Below, in pieces: positions 24,985 through 35,194 of a DNA stretch of 35,424 bases. The translations under genes were made by a program, and so were the position numbers. Each line of letters begins with the position of its first letter. Position 1 is the stretch's first letter. The stretch is from Altererythrobacter sp. GTDB lineage: Bacteria > Pseudomonadota > Alphaproteobacteria > Sphingomonadales > Sphingomonadaceae. The stretch spans positions 1-35,424 of the forward strand of contig JABDKI010000235.1 in NCBI GenBank assembly GCA_013002295.1, in the 5' to 3' direction. A model generated the notes under the pieces. That model saw only the letters and a program-made list of their open reading frames with translations. It made no database searches and had not been told where the DNA came from.

Positions 24985-25761
24985 ATGGCCAGCGCGCCGA
25001 AGCCCAATCTGCCTATATTTTTCAATGACTTGATGCCACTCAACAGCCGAGATCACTCGGGCTGGCACAGCACACAGTTCCCGGATGTAAGCTTTCTCAG
25101 CAATCATCACGCGATTCCTGTAACGGTTGACGAATTCATCGACACTCAACGTCATTATCCGATTGTGTTTAGCGCAGGCGACAATCCTGTCCCGCTCGCA
25201 TTGATGGGCCTCAACGAAGGCGTAAACACTTTTGTCGACGATGAAGGCAAGATTACCGACGACGTATACCTTCCGGCATATGTGCGCCGCTATCCTTTCA
25301 TGCTCGCAAAGCTACAACCTGATAGCGAAGAACTGTCACTCTGCTTTGATCCGAGCGCGGGCGTGGTCGGCGATCACAGCGACGGCAATGCGTTGTTTGA
25401 CGACAAGAACGAACCGACCGAATACACCAAGGGTGTTCTCGATTTCTGTCAGAAATTCGAAGAGTCGGGCGCTCGCACCAAGAACTTCATGGAAGAGATC
25501 AAGAAGCATGGCCTGCTGATGGATGGCGAAATCGCTATCACGATGCAGGACAACCCCGACAAACCGTTTGTTTACCGCGGGTTCCAAATGGTCGATGAAA
25601 ACAAGCTTCGCGAGCTTAAGGGCGACGTGCTTGAAAGCCTTGCTGGAAACGGCATGCTGATGCTGCTCCACGCGCATTTGTTCTCGCTCAATCTGATGCG
25701 TGTTATCTTCTCTCGCCAATCACGGCTTGGAAAGGTTCCGCAGCCAGAAGCTAGCACCTGA
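24985..25761 (+). CDS. SapC-family protein
   Basis: 258 residues recognisable as the SapC family, named for an S-layer-associated gene in Campylobacter; the molecular function is unknown. Typical features are the N-terminal YPIVFSAGDNPVPLALMGL block, then LPAYVRRYPFMLA, and the SLCFDPSAG segment after it. A central charged region with KGVLDFCQKFEESG follows, and YRGFQMVDENKLREL is near the C-terminus. No signal peptide or membrane span is seen. GGAG at 24974-24977 gives good spacing to the ATG. It appears to be a single-gene unit, with terminators on both sides. Confidence 0.88.
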   Translation: MASAPKPNLPIFFNDLMPLNSRDHSGWHSTQFPDVSFLSNHHAIPVTVDEFIDTQRHYPIVFSAGDNPVPLALMGLNEGVNTFVDDEGKITDDVYLPAYVRRYPFMLAKLQPDSEELSLCFDPSAGVVGDHSDGNALFDDKNEPTEYTKGVLDFCQKFEESGARTKNFMEEIKKHGLLMDGEIAITMQDNPDKPFVYRGFQMVDENKLRELKGDVLESLAGNGMLMLLHAHLFSLNLMRVIFSRQSRLGKVPQPEAST

Positions 25762-25857
25762 ACGAAACACAATCACATGCCTCAGGGCTTGAAAAAGCTT
25801 CGCAAAAACCCAAATTAGGATTGTTCAGTCGCGGCTCCCCTCATTGCCCGCCTGAAT

Positions 25858-25884
25858 ATCACGCTGCACTCCATGCAGCGTGAT
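25858..25884. repeat. Perfect 11-base inverted repeat after sapC
   Basis: ATCACGCTGCA and TGCAGCGTGAT flank a CTCCA loop. The hairpin has no T-run. It lies about 100 bases after sapC and 17 bases before the stronger terminator, and could protect the 3' end or act as a protein-binding palindrome. Confidence 0.6.
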
Positions 25885-25900
25885 CCTCCCTGAACCTTGG

Positions 25901-25933
25901 CCACCTCGTGCAGATTGCACGGGGTGGTTTTTT
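25901..25933 (+). terminator. Intrinsic terminator after sapC
   Basis: CCACCTCGTGCA pairs with TGCACGGGGTGG (12 pairs with one G-U) around a GAT loop, followed by six T residues. It is one of the cleanest intrinsic terminators in the window. It points away from sapC and lies 34 bases before the end of the convergent amidohydrolase gene. Confidence 0.85.
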
Positions 25934-25966
25934 AATTTGAAATCTGTGGCTTAAAGCCCGATCTTC

Positions 25967-26914
25967 TCACTCAGCTGCATTTCGCAGCTCGCCTCTGGTC
26001 GGCATCCGGGCCACCAACGCGCCCAATTCTTGGACCAATCCTGCAATCAACCTCACGATCATTCCTGCCTTGGGCGAAAGTTGCTCAAGGCGCGCGTCCA
26101 GATATGTTGATCGACAAACCTCAACCTGGACAGCATGAACACCGTTTCGCGTTGCTCCATGAGTATCTAGGATATAGCCGCCGGCATAGGGTCGGTTATG
26201 CGACACGACATGCCCCTTTTCCTCGAGGTAGCGATAGGCGTGGCCCACCAAATCGGCATCGCAACTTGTGCCAAATCGATCGCCCAGAACAAACTTGGGC
26301 ATCTGGCTCTCTCCGCTTGAAGGCTTGAGAGGCGGCATAGAATGCAGATCCAACAGCAATGCCTGCCCCCATTGGTCGCGCACCTTTGCCAATTCGCGGC
26401 CCAATGCAGCGTGATAGGGCTGATGGATGCCGTCAATTCGCGCATCGAGTTCTTCGCGGGTGAGCGATTGGCGCCAGATCTCGCCAAAGCCGGGCAGGCG
26501 CCGAGGAACGAGGCCCAAACCACTGCGTGCACGACGATTCGCCTGCGAATGCCGGATTGGATGCGGCCGGGCACCCTTGATCATGTCCCAATCGACATCA
26601 TCGCGCGATCTGTTGAGATCCAGCATGGCGCGCGGCGCATGCGCTTTGATCAATGCGGCACCGGTCAGCCGTGCGACCTCCACACCGATCTCATCGATTA
26701 GACGGTCTTCCAAACGCAAACTGGCGAACTCAGGATCCCGCATAGCGCGCAGCACCTGATCCGGATAGTCGCGCCCGCCGTGCGGAACCGCGATCACGAC
26801 CGGTACTGGCGAAGTGGCAGGCGCGCTGAGCGTGAAAGACGTAGATTCAAGGCCAGGAATCACACCGCCTCGCTCTATCCGCCCTCTTACCGATTCGCCT
26901 TTGCTTGTTGTCAT
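25967..26914 (-). CDS. N-formylglutamate amidohydrolase family protein
   Basis: 315 residues from the ATG at 26914; the frame is open to a TTG at 26980, but MTTSKGESVRGRIERGG is a more natural start. The family (HutG-type, PF05013-like) hydrolyses N-formylglutamate or related N-acyl amino acids in the last step of some histidine degradation routes. Visible motifs are AVPHGGRDYP, the Asp/Glu/Arg-rich LEDRLIDEI, HAPRAMLDLNR, LLLDLHSMPP with a probable metal-binding His, and GGYILDTHGA. No hut genes are nearby, so the substrate is uncertain. It is divergent from cpdR, separated by about 150 bases. Confidence 0.82.
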   Translation of the reverse strand: MTTSKGESVRGRIERGGVIPGLESTSFTLSAPATSPVPVVIAVPHGGRDYPDQVLRAMRDPEFASLRLEDRLIDEIGVEVARLTGAALIKAHAPRAMLDLNRSRDDVDWDMIKGARPHPIRHSQANRRARSGLGLVPRRLPGFGEIWRQSLTREELDARIDGIHQPYHAALGRELAKVRDQWGQALLLDLHSMPPLKPSSGESQMPKFVLGDRFGTSCDADLVGHAYRYLEEKGHVVSHNRPYAGGYILDTHGATRNGVHAVQVEVCRSTYLDARLEQLSPKAGMIVRLIAGLVQELGALVARMPTRGELRNAAE

Positions 26915-27021
26915 ATCGAGTGTGCTGCCTGCTCTCGCGCTGGGTGTCAAAGCAGTTTGAATTGTCAAATCGCGGCGCAAATACTCTCAGCCCAGCTGTC
27001 CCAAAGCAGGTCAACGAGTAT

Positions 27022-27041
27022 CTTAAGTAAGATTTCTTAAG
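27022..27041. promoter_or_regulatory. Twin CTTAAG motifs upstream of cpdR
   Basis: CTTAAG at 27022-27027 and again at 27036-27041, 22-42 bases before the cpdR start. The TTAA cores are ten bases apart. This resembles, but does not match, the CtrA recognition sequence TTAA-N7-TTAA of alphaproteobacteria. Candidate cell-cycle regulatory site only. Confidence 0.3.
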
Positions 27042-27063
27042 CCCTTGGCGCTATGCAATCGCC

Positions 27064-27453
27064 ATGAACAACGGGTCAAAACTGCGAATCCTCTTGGCTG
27101 AGGACGAAGATGCCATGCGCACATACCTTGCGCGCGCGCTCGAGAATGCCGGCTACGAAGTCGTCTCTGTCGATCGCGGGACGTCCGCAATACCTCATTT
27201 GGAGAACGAGCATTTCGACCTGTTGCTTTCGGACATCGTAATGCCGGAGATGGACGGGATTGAGCTCGCACAACGCTGCGCAGAGATCGCTCCTCGAACC
27301 AAAGTCATGTTTATTACGGGTTTTGCTGCTGTTTCGCTGCGCGCGAGCCGCGAACAACCCCACGCCAAGGTGCTGTCGAAGCCGTTCCATTTACGCGATC
27401 TCGTGCTTGAAGTTGAGCGAACATTCGGCGAAGCGCAAGAAGTCAGCCTTTAG
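27064..27453 (+). CDS. cpdR: Single-domain response regulator CpdR
   Basis: 129-residue receiver domain with no output domain. The acidic pocket is Glu13/Asp14, the phosphorylated aspartate is Asp57 (LLLSDIVMPEMDG), the switch threonine is Thr85 (MFITGF) and the conserved lysine is Lys106 (LSKPFHLRDLVLEVE). The sequence is close to CpdR of Caulobacter and its relatives. In its unphosphorylated form CpdR docks to ClpXP and promotes degradation of substrates, including PdeA and, through RcdA and PopA, CtrA. Only weak ribosome binding sequence is seen. The gene is followed within 80 bases by tRNA-Val. Confidence 0.92.
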   Translation: MNNGSKLRILLAEDEDAMRTYLARALENAGYEVVSVDRGTSAIPHLENEHFDLLLSDIVMPEMDGIELAQRCAEIAPRTKVMFITGFAAVSLRASREQPHAKVLSKPFHLRDLVLEVERTFGEAQEVSL

Positions 27454-27532
27454 TCCGCGCGAATCGCTTGCGTCTATGGCAGGTGCAGGTTAATGGCGCG
27501 CCCTGTCCTTTAGCGGACATGTTCGATAGCGT

Positions 27533-27607
27533 GGGCGTATAGCTCAGTGGTAGAGCACTGTATTGACATTGCAGGGGTCGGGAGTTCAACTCTCTCTACG
27601 CCCACCA
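27533..27607 (+). tRNA. tRNA-Val (anticodon GAC)
   Basis: A complete cloverleaf can be folded. The acceptor GGGCGTA pairs with TACGCCC. The D arm contains AGCTCAGTGGTAGAGC. The anticodon stem CTGTA/TGCAG closes the loop TTGACAT with anticodon GAC. The T arm is GGGAG-TTCAACT-CTCTC. The CCA end is encoded in the DNA (27605-27607). It reads valine codon GUC. A terminator follows ten bases later. Confidence 0.95.
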
Positions 27608-27617
27608 TCGAAACACA

Positions 27618-27644
27618 AACCCGCCCTTACACGGCGGGTTTTTT
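27618..27644 (+). terminator. Terminator of tRNA-Val
   Basis: AACCCGCC pairs with GGCGGGTT around a CTTACAC loop, followed by T residues to 27644. It is placed ten bases after the tRNA. Confidence 0.88.
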
Positions 27645-27734
27645 GTTAGCACCTGTCTCACTTGCGCGCGCGCCCTCCTCTGCTAAAGCGCGGCAAAACT
27701 TATTCCGGACAAATTTGCAGCACACAGGAACATC

Positions 27735-28949
27735 ATGCAGAAAATTCAGGTCAAAAACCCGGTCGTCGAACTAGACGGCGACGAAATGACAAAAATCATC
27801 TGGCAGTGGATCCGCGAACGCCTGATCCTGCCGTATCTCGATGTGGACCTGAAGTATTACGACCTTTCGATCGAAAAGCGCGACGAGACCGATGACCAGA
27901 TCACGATCGATGCGGCAAACGCAATCAAAGAACATGGCGTCGGCGTGAAATGCGCCACCATCACTCCTGATGAAGCACGCGTTGAAGAATTCAACCTGAA
28001 GCACATGTGGCGTTCGCCCAATGGCACGATCCGCAATATCCTCGGCGGCGTAGTATTTCGTGAGCCGATCGTGATCGACAACGTACCGCGCCTCGTCCCG
28101 GGCTGGACTGATCCGATCGTGGTCGGCCGCCATGCCTTTGGTGACCAATACCGCGCGACCGACACACTGATCCCGGGTGCCGGCAAGCTTCGCCTCGTCT
28201 TCGAAGGTGCAGACGGCAAGAACATCGATCTCGACGTTTTCGAATTTGAAACGTCGGGCGTTGCAATGGCGATGTACAACCTGGATGACAGCATCCGCGA
28301 TTTTGCCCGGGCCTGTATGAACTACGGCCTGGACCGAGGTTGGCCAGTTTATCTTTCAACCAAGAACACCATTCTCAAGAAGTATGACGGTCGCTTCAAG
28401 GACCTGTTCCAGGAAGTTTTCGACGAAGAATTCGCCGACCGCTTCAATGAAGCCGGCATTCACTACGAGCACCGTCTGATCGACGATATGGTCGCCGCAG
28501 CTATGAAATGGAGCGGCAAGTTCGTTTGGGCTTGTAAGAACTATGACGGTGACGTTCAGTCTGACGTAGTTGCGCAGGGCTTTGGTTCGCTCGGCCTAAT
28601 GACTTCGGTCTTGATGACGCCAGATGGCAAGACCGTGGAAGCAGAGGCCGCACACGGCACGGTAACGCGCCACTATCGCCAGCACCAGGAAGGCAAAGCG
28701 ACCAGCACCAACCCGATCGCCTCGATCTTCGCTTGGACGCGTGGCCTGATCTATCGCGGCCGCTTCGACAATACACCCGATGTTGTCCGTTTTGCCGAAA
28801 CGCTGGAACGCGTCTGCATCGAAACGGTCGAAAATGGACAGATGACGAAAGATTTGGCCCTTCTGATCGGCCCAGAGCAGAACTGGCTCACCACCGAACA
28901 ATTCTTTGAAGCGATTGTGACCAATCTCGAAACCGAAATGCAAAGCTGA
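27735..28949 (+). CDS. icd: NADP-dependent isocitrate dehydrogenase
   Basis: 404-residue TCA-cycle enzyme converting isocitrate to 2-oxoglutarate with NADPH production. It is of the eukaryotic-like homodimeric type rather than the E. coli type. Evidence is the N-terminal [16 protein letters not shown], the substrate loop [27 protein letters not shown], the metal-binding aspartates around IDDMVAA and [17 protein letters not shown], and the NADP-binding [17 protein letters not shown] lies shortly before the ATG. It is transcribed alone, between the tRNA terminator and its own terminator at 28988. Confidence 0.97.
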   Translation: MQKIQVKNPVVELDGDEMTKIIWQWIRERLILPYLDVDLKYYDLSIEKRDETDDQITIDAANAIKEHGVGVKCATITPDEARVEEFNLKHMWRSPNGTIRNILGGVVFREPIVIDNVPRLVPGWTDPIVVGRHAFGDQYRATDTLIPGAGKLRLVFEGADGKNIDLDVFEFETSGVAMAMYNLDDSIRDFARACMNYGLDRGWPVYLSTKNTILKKYDGRFKDLFQEVFDEEFADRFNEAGIHYEHRLIDDMVAAAMKWSGKFVWACKNYDGDVQSDVVAQGFGSLGLMTSVLMTPDGKTVEAEAAHGTVTRHYRQHQEGKATSTNPIASIFAWTRGLIYRGRFDNTPDVVRFAETLERVCIETVENGQMTKDLALLIGPEQNWLTTEQFFEAIVTNLETEMQS

Positions 28950-28987
28950 GGCTGATTGTCGGAACCAGCTCACTTGCACAACGTACC

Positions 28988-29025
28988 AAAAGGGCGAACG
29001 GTCTTTCCAGCCGGTCGCCCTTTTT
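28988..29025 (+). terminator. Terminator of icd
   Basis: AAAAGGGCGAACGG pairs with CCGGTCGCCCTTTT at 13 of 14 positions around a nine-base loop, followed by another T. The A-tract before the stem could let it work on the opposite strand too. It lies 39 bases after the icd stop and 24 bases before the next gene. Confidence 0.88.
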
Positions 29026-29049
29026 GATTCCGGAGATCATTTATACACC

Positions 29050-30693
29050 ATGACTCAATCTCGTGCCAAAGCTCGTCTTGAAGTTCGCCAAGCCAAGCTG
29101 AGCGATGTGCGCGCGATAGCTGATCTGGTGCGCCGCGTGTATGACGACATGCCCGCCTATACGCATGGCGAAATTCGCGGACAGTTAAACAACTATCCCG
29201 AAGGCTGTTTTGTCGCAAAGCTGGACGGCAAACTGGTGGGCTATTGTGCGACCATGCGATTGAGCAAGCGAATTGCCCTCGCTGATCACAGCTGGGATGA
29301 AGTTACAGGGAATGGCTTTGGCAGCCGTCACAATCCCAAGGGCGAATGGCTTTATGGCTATGAAATGTGTGTTGATCCGAAAACCCGCGGCACGCGGATC
29401 GGGCGGCGTCTCTACGAAGAACGTCGCGCGCTCGCAGAACGACTGGACCTTACCGGCATCGTATTCGGTGGACGCATGCCGGGCTTTGCACGGGCAACCC
29501 GGCGCAAGAACAACCGTGCGGAAACGCCGGAGGAGTATCTTGATCTCGTGCTCGAAGGCAAAGTGCATGACCCCGTGCTTCGCTTCCAACTTGCAAATGG
29601 GTTTGAACCAGAGGGAGTGCTCCGCAACTATTTGCCGGAAGACAAGCAGTCGAAGGCAAACGCAGTCAGGATGGTCTGGCGCAACCCCTACGTCGATGGA
29701 GACACGCCCAAGAAACACCGAATCCCACGCGACGTAGAGAGCGTACGGATCGCGACCTGCCAGCTTCAGGCGCGCGCAGTTGCAGACTTTGACGAGTTCA
29801 TGAAACAGATCGAATACTTCGTCGACGTTGCGGCCGACTATGAAGCGGATTTCATTGTCTTTCCGGAGTTATTCACGCTGATGCTGCTAAGCGCAGAGGA
29901 AGAAGAGCTGAACCCGCAGGAATCGATCGAAGCGCTAAGCCGCTATACGCCGCGCATCCGCAAGGCGCTGAGCGAAATGGCTCTCAACTACAACATCAAC
30001 ATCATCGGCGGTTCTCATCCGACACGCATGGACGATGGCGATATCCACAATGTCGCTCATGTCTGCTTGCGCGATGGTTCGATCCATACGCAGGAAAAAA
30101 TTCACCCTACACCAAACGAAGACTATTGGTGGAACATCAAGGGCGGCGACAGCATCGATGCGATCCAAACCGACTGTGGGCCAATCGGTGTGCTGATTTG
30201 TTATGATAGCGAATTTCCGGAACTGGCCCGCAGACTGGTTGATGAAGGTGCGCGGATCATTTTCGTGCCCTTCTGCACCGACAGCCGCCAAGGCTACATG
30301 CGCGTGCGTTACTGCGCTCAGGCACGGGCAATTGAAAATCAATGCTATGTCGTGATGAGCGGCAATGTCGGCAATCTGCCAAATGTAGCCAATATGGACA
30401 TCCAGTATGCGCAAAGCTGCATCCTGACGCCGTGCGACTTTCCGTTTGCACGAGACGGAATTGCTGCAGAAGCCAGCGAGAATGTAGAGACTCTGACCAT
30501 CAGCGACGTCAATCTGGCGGACCTCAGCTGGGCCCGCGCAGAAGGGACAGTTCAGAACCTCGCAGACCGCCGCTTTGACCTCTATCGCATCGAATGGGAC
30601 AAGCGCGTGGGCCAAGTCAGCGCACCCATTGGCGAAGCCAACGAAGGGCGAGCGACCGCTCCTGGTGGCAGGCACGCACCTGGCGGAGGCTAG
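29050..30693 (+). CDS. Fused GNAT acetyltransferase / carbon-nitrogen hydrolase
   Basis: 547 residues in two domains. Residues about 10-215 form a GNAT-fold acyltransferase with the acetyl-CoA motif VDPKTRGTRIGRRLYEE at 109-125. Residues about 232-520 form a nitrilase-superfamily amidohydrolase with a complete catalytic triad: Glu273 (FPELF), Lys350 (EKIHPTPNED) and Cys384 (VLICYDSEFPE). A short Gly/Pro-rich tail ends the protein. Similar fusions are known (for example Bacillus YhcX), but the natural substrate is unsettled. The chemistry suggested is acylation of an amine coupled to cleavage of an amide or nitrile. GGAG occurs 14 bases upstream, farther than ideal. No metabolic partner genes are adjacent apart from icd upstream. 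Confidence 0.9.
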   Translation: MTQSRAKARLEVRQAKLSDVRAIADLVRRVYDDMPAYTHGEIRGQLNNYPEGCFVAKLDGKLVGYCATMRLSKRIALADHSWDEVTGNGFGSRHNPKGEWLYGYEMCVDPKTRGTRIGRRLYEERRALAERLDLTGIVFGGRMPGFARATRRKNNRAETPEEYLDLVLEGKVHDPVLRFQLANGFEPEGVLRNYLPEDKQSKANAVRMVWRNPYVDGDTPKKHRIPRDVESVRIATCQLQARAVADFDEFMKQIEYFVDVAADYEADFIVFPELFTLMLLSAEEEELNPQESIEALSRYTPRIRKALSEMALNYNINIIGGSHPTRMDDGDIHNVAHVCLRDGSIHTQEKIHPTPNEDYWWNIKGGDSIDAIQTDCGPIGVLICYDSEFPELARRLVDEGARIIFVPFCTDSRQGYMRVRYCAQARAIENQCYVVMSGNVGNLPNVANMDIQYAQSCILTPCDFPFARDGIAAEASENVETLTISDVNLADLSWARAEGTVQNLADRRFDLYRIEWDKRVGQVSAPIGEANEGRATAPGGRHAPGGG

Positions 30694-30742
30694 GTCGCAT
30701 TCTGACAGTGACATGACACGAACGCGCAGCTAACCCAGCACT

Positions 30743-32506
30743 GTGGCTGGCGAACTGACTCTATCCCCGATGCTTTCCGACGCGCTGGTAATTCTCGGCG
30801 CGGCGGGCATTGTGATTCCGGTTTTCGCACGGTTCCGCATTACGCCGATTATTGGCTTCATTCTGATCGGGATCGCAGTTGGGCCTTACGGCTTGGGTTC
30901 ATTGGTACCAGAGGTTCCCTGGCTCAGGCACATAACGATCACTGAAGCGGATCGATTGACGCCCTTCGCAGACTTCGGGATCATACTTCTTCTGTTCGCG
31001 ATCGGGCTGGAGCTGTCGTTCAACCGGCTGTGGCAGCTGCGAAGACTCGTTTTCGGCTTGGGCAGTCTTGAACTGCTGATTATTGGCTCTGTTGGGGCGG
31101 CATTCTTTGCCTATGTCAACGGCATGAGCACTACCGCTGCAATTGCCCTGGGCTTCGCGCTTGCATTCTCATCCACGGCGATCGTTCTGCCAATTTCCGG
31201 TACCAAGACACCAGTTGGCCGGGCGGCACTGTCCATGCTGCTGTTCGAAGATATAATGATCGTACCGATAATCTTCATTTTGGGCGCGCTTGCGCCCACC
31301 GCAGCGGACGAAGGCGTAGAAGGGCTAACCACCACACTGATTCAGGGTGGCCTTGTTGTTCTCGTGCTTCTGGTGGCTGGGCGGTTTTTGCTACCTAAAC
31401 TGTTCAGCCAGGCCGCGCGGACCAAAAATCCAGAACTTTTCCTGTCTGCTTCATTGCTGGTTGTTATCGGTGCCAGTCTGGCCACCTCCGCTGCTGGCCT
31501 GTCACCGATCGTTGGTGCTTTGATCGCAGGCCTGCTGATTGCTGAAACCGAGTATCACAGCGAAGTCGAGACGATCATGGAGCCTTTCAAAGGCCTCGCG
31601 CTCGGTGTGTTCCTTATCACCATTGGCATGAGCATTGATCTGATGGAGATATGGGCAAATCTGGGCGAGATCGCCCTCGCCGTTGTCGGCGTGCTCACAT
31701 TCAAGGCCATCGTGACCGGCGTCCTGCTGCGAATGATGGGAGCGCGCCGCAGCACTGCTGCGGAAACCGGTGTGCTGATGGCCAGCCCCAGTGAAACGAC
31801 CTTGATCGTTCTGGCCGCAGCGACCACGGCATTGGTGATCGATGCGGATACAGCCCAGTTCTGGCAGATCGTCGCCGCGATAGGTCTGACTGTGACACCT
31901 TTACTCGCAAAGCTGGGCCGCGTTATCGCTCGCCGGATCGAGCCAATTCCTGAACTGGATGAGGACGAAACAGATGAACCACGCACGATCATTATTGGTG
32001 CCGGTCGCGTTGGTCGGCTTGTCGCGGATATGCTCAAAGCACACGACAAGCATTACGTAGCAATCGATTCAGACCCTGACTTGATAGAGCGCGCCGCGCG
32101 TGACGGGTACCGCGCCATATTTGGCGATGCAGCACGTGGGGATGCCTTGTCTCGGTTAGGTGTCGAAACCGCACCTGCGGTCGTTCTGACCATGGATGAG
32201 CCAGTCCTTGCACAGCGTTTGGTTTCCAAGCTTCGCAAAGAGCATCCAGAGCTACTGATCGTTGCACGCGCCCGCGACACGGACCACGCAGCGGAACTGT
32301 ACCGCGCCGGCGCCAGCCATGCTGTGCCGGAGAATCTCGAAAGCTCGCTTCAACTTTCCGAAGCTGTGCTCGTCGATATTGGCGTGGCGATGGGGCCGGT
32401 TATTGCGTCAATCCATGAGAAGCGCGACGAGTTTCGCGAAATGCTTGAGCGCGAAGGAAAGCTTGGGCATCGTCCAAAGCTGCGGACTTCTACGGGCGAA
32501 AACTAG
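30743..32506 (+). CDS. Kef-type cation/proton antiporter with RCK domain
   Basis: 587-residue inner-membrane CPA2 antiporter. About twelve hydrophobic segments fill residues 10-395, with the characteristic [18 protein letters not shown] and [16 protein letters not shown], and [14 protein letters not shown], whose acidic residue is the expected ion-coupling site. An RCK/TrkA-N domain begins at about 414 with the nucleotide-binding GAGRVG (419-424) and the acidic end AIDSDPD. It is closest in architecture to YbaL/KefB/KefC. The ion and any glutathione gating are not determinable here. The start is a GTG with no clear ribosome binding site; an ATG nine codons later is an alternative. Its TAG stop shares the palindromic CTAG with the alaS stop on the other strand. 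Confidence 0.88.
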   Translation: MAGELTLSPMLSDALVILGAAGIVIPVFARFRITPIIGFILIGIAVGPYGLGSLVPEVPWLRHITITEADRLTPFADFGIILLLFAIGLELSFNRLWQLRRLVFGLGSLELLIIGSVGAAFFAYVNGMSTTAAIALGFALAFSSTAIVLPISGTKTPVGRAALSMLLFEDIMIVPIIFILGALAPTAADEGVEGLTTTLIQGGLVVLVLLVAGRFLLPKLFSQAARTKNPELFLSASLLVVIGASLATSAAGLSPIVGALIAGLLIAETEYHSEVETIMEPFKGLALGVFLITIGMSIDLMEIWANLGEIALAVVGVLTFKAIVTGVLLRMMGARRSTAAETGVLMASPSETTLIVLAAATTALVIDADTAQFWQIVAAIGLTVTPLLAKLGRVIARRIEPIPELDEDETDEPRTIIIGAGRVGRLVADMLKAHDKHYVAIDSDPDLIERAARDGYRAIFGDAARGDALSRLGVETAPAVVLTMDEPVLAQRLVSKLRKEHPELLIVARARDTDHAAELYRAGASHAVPENLESSLQLSEAVLVDIGVAMGPVIASIHEKRDEFREMLEREGKLGHRPKLRTSTGEN

Positions 32507-35160
32507 CCAGCGATCGCGGCTCGCACGGCGGCAATGGCGTCCTCGCCTTTACTGCCGTCTGGACCGCCGCCTTGCGCCATGTCCGGGCGACCACCGCCGC
32601 CCTTACCACCCAAAGTTTCGACGCCCACACGCACCAGATCAACTGCACTGAAACGGTCAGTCAGATCATCGGTCACAGCAACCGCGAAGGCAGCTTTACC
32701 TTCATTGACCGCAACCGCTGCAGCAATACCCGAGCCCAGACGCTGCTTGGCCTCATCAAGCAAAGGACGCAGTTCCTTCGGACTTAGCCCATCAAGAACT
32801 TGGCCACTGAACTTCACGCCGGCGATGTCTTCGTCAGCTGTCGGAGCCGCCCCGCCGCCGCCGCTGGCTGCAAGTGCTAATGCTTTCTTGGCCTCCGCAA
32901 GTTCTTTCTCCAGCGCTTTGCGTTCGCTTAGCAGAGCGGCAATTCGTGAAGGCACCTCTTCCGGTGTCGCGCGAATTTCACTTGCGGCAGACTTGAGCGC
33001 TTCTTCGCGGGACACCAGCCATTCTCGCGCCGCTTCACCAGTCAGTGCTTCGATACGGCGTACGCCGGAGCTAACCGCGCATTCTGACACGATACGGAAG
33101 ATGCCGATATCGCCAGTCGCTTTGACATGGGTACCGCCGCACAGTTCAACTGAGTAGTTCCGTTCACCGTCGGCCTTGCGCCCCATGCTAAGCACGCGAA
33201 CTTCATCGCCATACTTCTCGCCAAACAACGCTAGGGCGCCCGCTTCGACTGCGTCATCCGGGCTCATCAGCCGTGTCTGTACAGCTTCGTTCGCGCGAAT
33301 TTCTGCGTTCACTTCGGCTTCAACTGCTGCAATCTCGCCAGGCGACAACGGCTTAAGGTGGGAAAAGTCGAAGCGGAACTTGTCATCCGCGACCAGCGAT
33401 CCTTTTTGCGTGACATGGCCACCCAAGGTGTTCCGCAAAGCCGCATGGACAAGGTGCGTTGCCGAGTGGTTGGCACGAATGCGATCCCGTCGCTCGACAT
33501 CGACTTCTAGATGTACACTATCGCCCACCTTGATTGTGCCGGCCGAAATCTTTGCATGGTGTGCATGGAGACGCCCTAACGGCTTTGAAGTATCGGAGAT
33601 TTCGGCTGCAAAGCCTCCGGGAGTACTTATCGAACCAACGTCGCCGGTTTGGCCGCCACTTTCACCATAGAATGGAGTTTGATTGGTCAAGATGACGACA
33701 TCATCACCGGAACCGGCGGATTGAACCTCTCTACCATCCTTAACAAGCGCGACGACAGTGCCTTCTCCGTTGGTCGAAGTGTAGCCTGTGAACTCCGTGC
33801 CGCCTTCACGCTCGGCGATGTCAAACCATATTTCGCCCGAGGCCGCCTCGCCTGAACCCTTCCAGGCAGCGCGTGCCGCCGTCTTCTGCTGCTCCATCGC
33901 CGTGTCAAAGCCAGCGCGATCAACTCCCAGACCGCGCGCGCGCAAAGCGTCCTCGGTCAAGTCATAAGGGAAGCCATAAGTGTCGTAGAGCCTGAAAGCT
34001 GTCTCACCATCAAGCTCACCGCCTTCGGCCATATCACTGGTCGCGTCGTCGAGAAGCCGCAGACCTTTCTCAAGTGTCCGGCGGAACTGGGTTTCTTCGC
34101 GCTCAAGCACCTCTTCGATTAGCGCCTGCCCGCGAACCAACTCTGGATAGGCTTGACCCATTTCAGTCACTAGCGCGGGAACAAGGCGATGCATCAAAGG
34201 TTCGCCAGCACCAAGCAAATGCGCATGCCGCATCGCCCGGCGCATTATCCGGCGCAACACGTAGCCGCGGCCCTCATTGGAGGGCAGAACACCGTCTGCC
34301 ATCAGGAAACCGGTCGAACGCAAATGGTCAGCGATAACACGGTGACTCGCCGTATGATCACCCTCCGCAGCCACACCAGTGAGCGACACAGAGGCACCGA
34401 TCAGAGCCTGAAACGTGTCTGTATCGTAATTGTTGTGCACACCCTGCATCACAGCAGCAATACGTTCGAGCCCCATGCCAGTGTCGATCGATGGCTTGGG
34501 CAAATCACTGCGCGAACCATCTGCAGATTGGTCAAACTGCATGAAGACCAGATTCCAAATCTCTACGAAACGATCACCGTCTTCATTGGGGCTGCCCGGT
34601 GGGCCGCCATCGATCTGATCGCCGTGATCATAGAATATCTCCGAACACGGTCCACACGGACCGGTATCACCCATCGACCAAAAATTGTCATGGGTGGGAA
34701 TGCGGATGATACGCTGCTCAGGAAGCCCTGAAATCTTGCGCCACAGATCAAACGCTTCGTCATCGGTATGATAAACTGTCGCTGTCAGTTTGTCGGGCGA
34801 AAGGCCCCATTCTTTCGTCAGAAGTGTCCACGCGTGGTGGATTGCCTGCTCCTTGAAATAATCACCGAAGGAAAAATTGCCGAGCATCTCAAAGAAGGTG
34901 TGATGCCGCGCAGTGTATCCAACATTGTCCAAATCATTGTGCTTGCCGCCCGCCCGCACACATTTCTGCGAACTTGTTGCCCGCGCCGCTGGCGGGGTTT
35001 CCAAGCCGGTAAACGCATTCTTGAACGGCACCATGCCCGCATTGACGAACATAAGTGTCGGATCATTGTAAGGAACAAGCGGTGCGCTCGCGATCTCAGC
35101 GTGATCGGCGGACGAGAAATACTCGAGGAACGAGCGGCGGATATCATTGGTCGACGTCAT
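32503..35160 (-). CDS. alaS: Alanyl-tRNA synthetase
   Basis: 884-residue class II synthetase charging tRNA-Ala. The N-terminal catalytic domain starts [15 protein letters not shown] and contains [13 protein letters not shown] and [15 protein letters not shown]. The editing domain that removes Ser and Gly from tRNA-Ala has HSATH (His565 and His569) and CGGTH (Cys674), which together bind zinc. The C-Ala domain ends with a Gly-rich [16 protein letters not shown] segment and [12 protein letters not shown]. The frame is open to a TTG at 35196; the ATG at 35160 gives the standard N-terminus. The stop overlaps that of the Kef-type gene in CTAG at 32503-32506. Confidence 0.97.
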   Translation of the reverse strand: MTSTNDIRRSFLEYFSSADHAEIASAPLVPYNDPTLMFVNAGMVPFKNAFTGLETPPAARATSSQKCVRAGGKHNDLDNVGYTARHHTFFEMLGNFSFGDYFKEQAIHHAWTLLTKEWGLSPDKLTATVYHTDDEAFDLWRKISGLPEQRIIRIPTHDNFWSMGDTGPCGPCSEIFYDHGDQIDGGPPGSPNEDGDRFVEIWNLVFMQFDQSADGSRSDLPKPSIDTGMGLERIAAVMQGVHNNYDTDTFQALIGASVSLTGVAAEGDHTASHRVIADHLRSTGFLMADGVLPSNEGRGYVLRRIMRRAMRHAHLLGAGEPLMHRLVPALVTEMGQAYPELVRGQALIEEVLEREETQFRRTLEKGLRLLDDATSDMAEGGELDGETAFRLYDTYGFPYDLTEDALRARGLGVDRAGFDTAMEQQKTAARAAWKGSGEAASGEIWFDIAEREGGTEFTGYTSTNGEGTVVALVKDGREVQSAGSGDDVVILTNQTPFYGESGGQTGDVGSISTPGGFAAEISDTSKPLGRLHAHHAKISAGTIKVGDSVHLEVDVERRDRIRANHSATHLVHAALRNTLGGHVTQKGSLVADDKFRFDFSHLKPLSPGEIAAVEAEVNAEIRANEAVQTRLMSPDDAVEAGALALFGEKYGDEVRVLSMGRKADGERNYSVELCGGTHVKATGDIGIFRIVSECAVSSGVRRIEALTGEAAREWLVSREEALKSAASEIRATPEEVPSRIAALLSERKALEKELAEAKKALALAASGGGGAAPTADEDIAGVKFSGQVLDGLSPKELRPLLDEAKQRLGSGIAAAVAVNEGKAAFAVAVTDDLTDRFSAVDLVRVGVETLGGKGGGGRPDMAQGGGPDGSKGEDAIAAVRAAIAG

Positions 35161-35194
35161 GCTTTGGCAGTTAGTGCCTCTGCGGCGACCCGAC

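Noticed and set aside
27533-27734. tRNA-Val as an integration site for a mobile element
   Set aside because: No integrase, no repeated tRNA 3' end and no change in gene character follow; the next gene is core icd.
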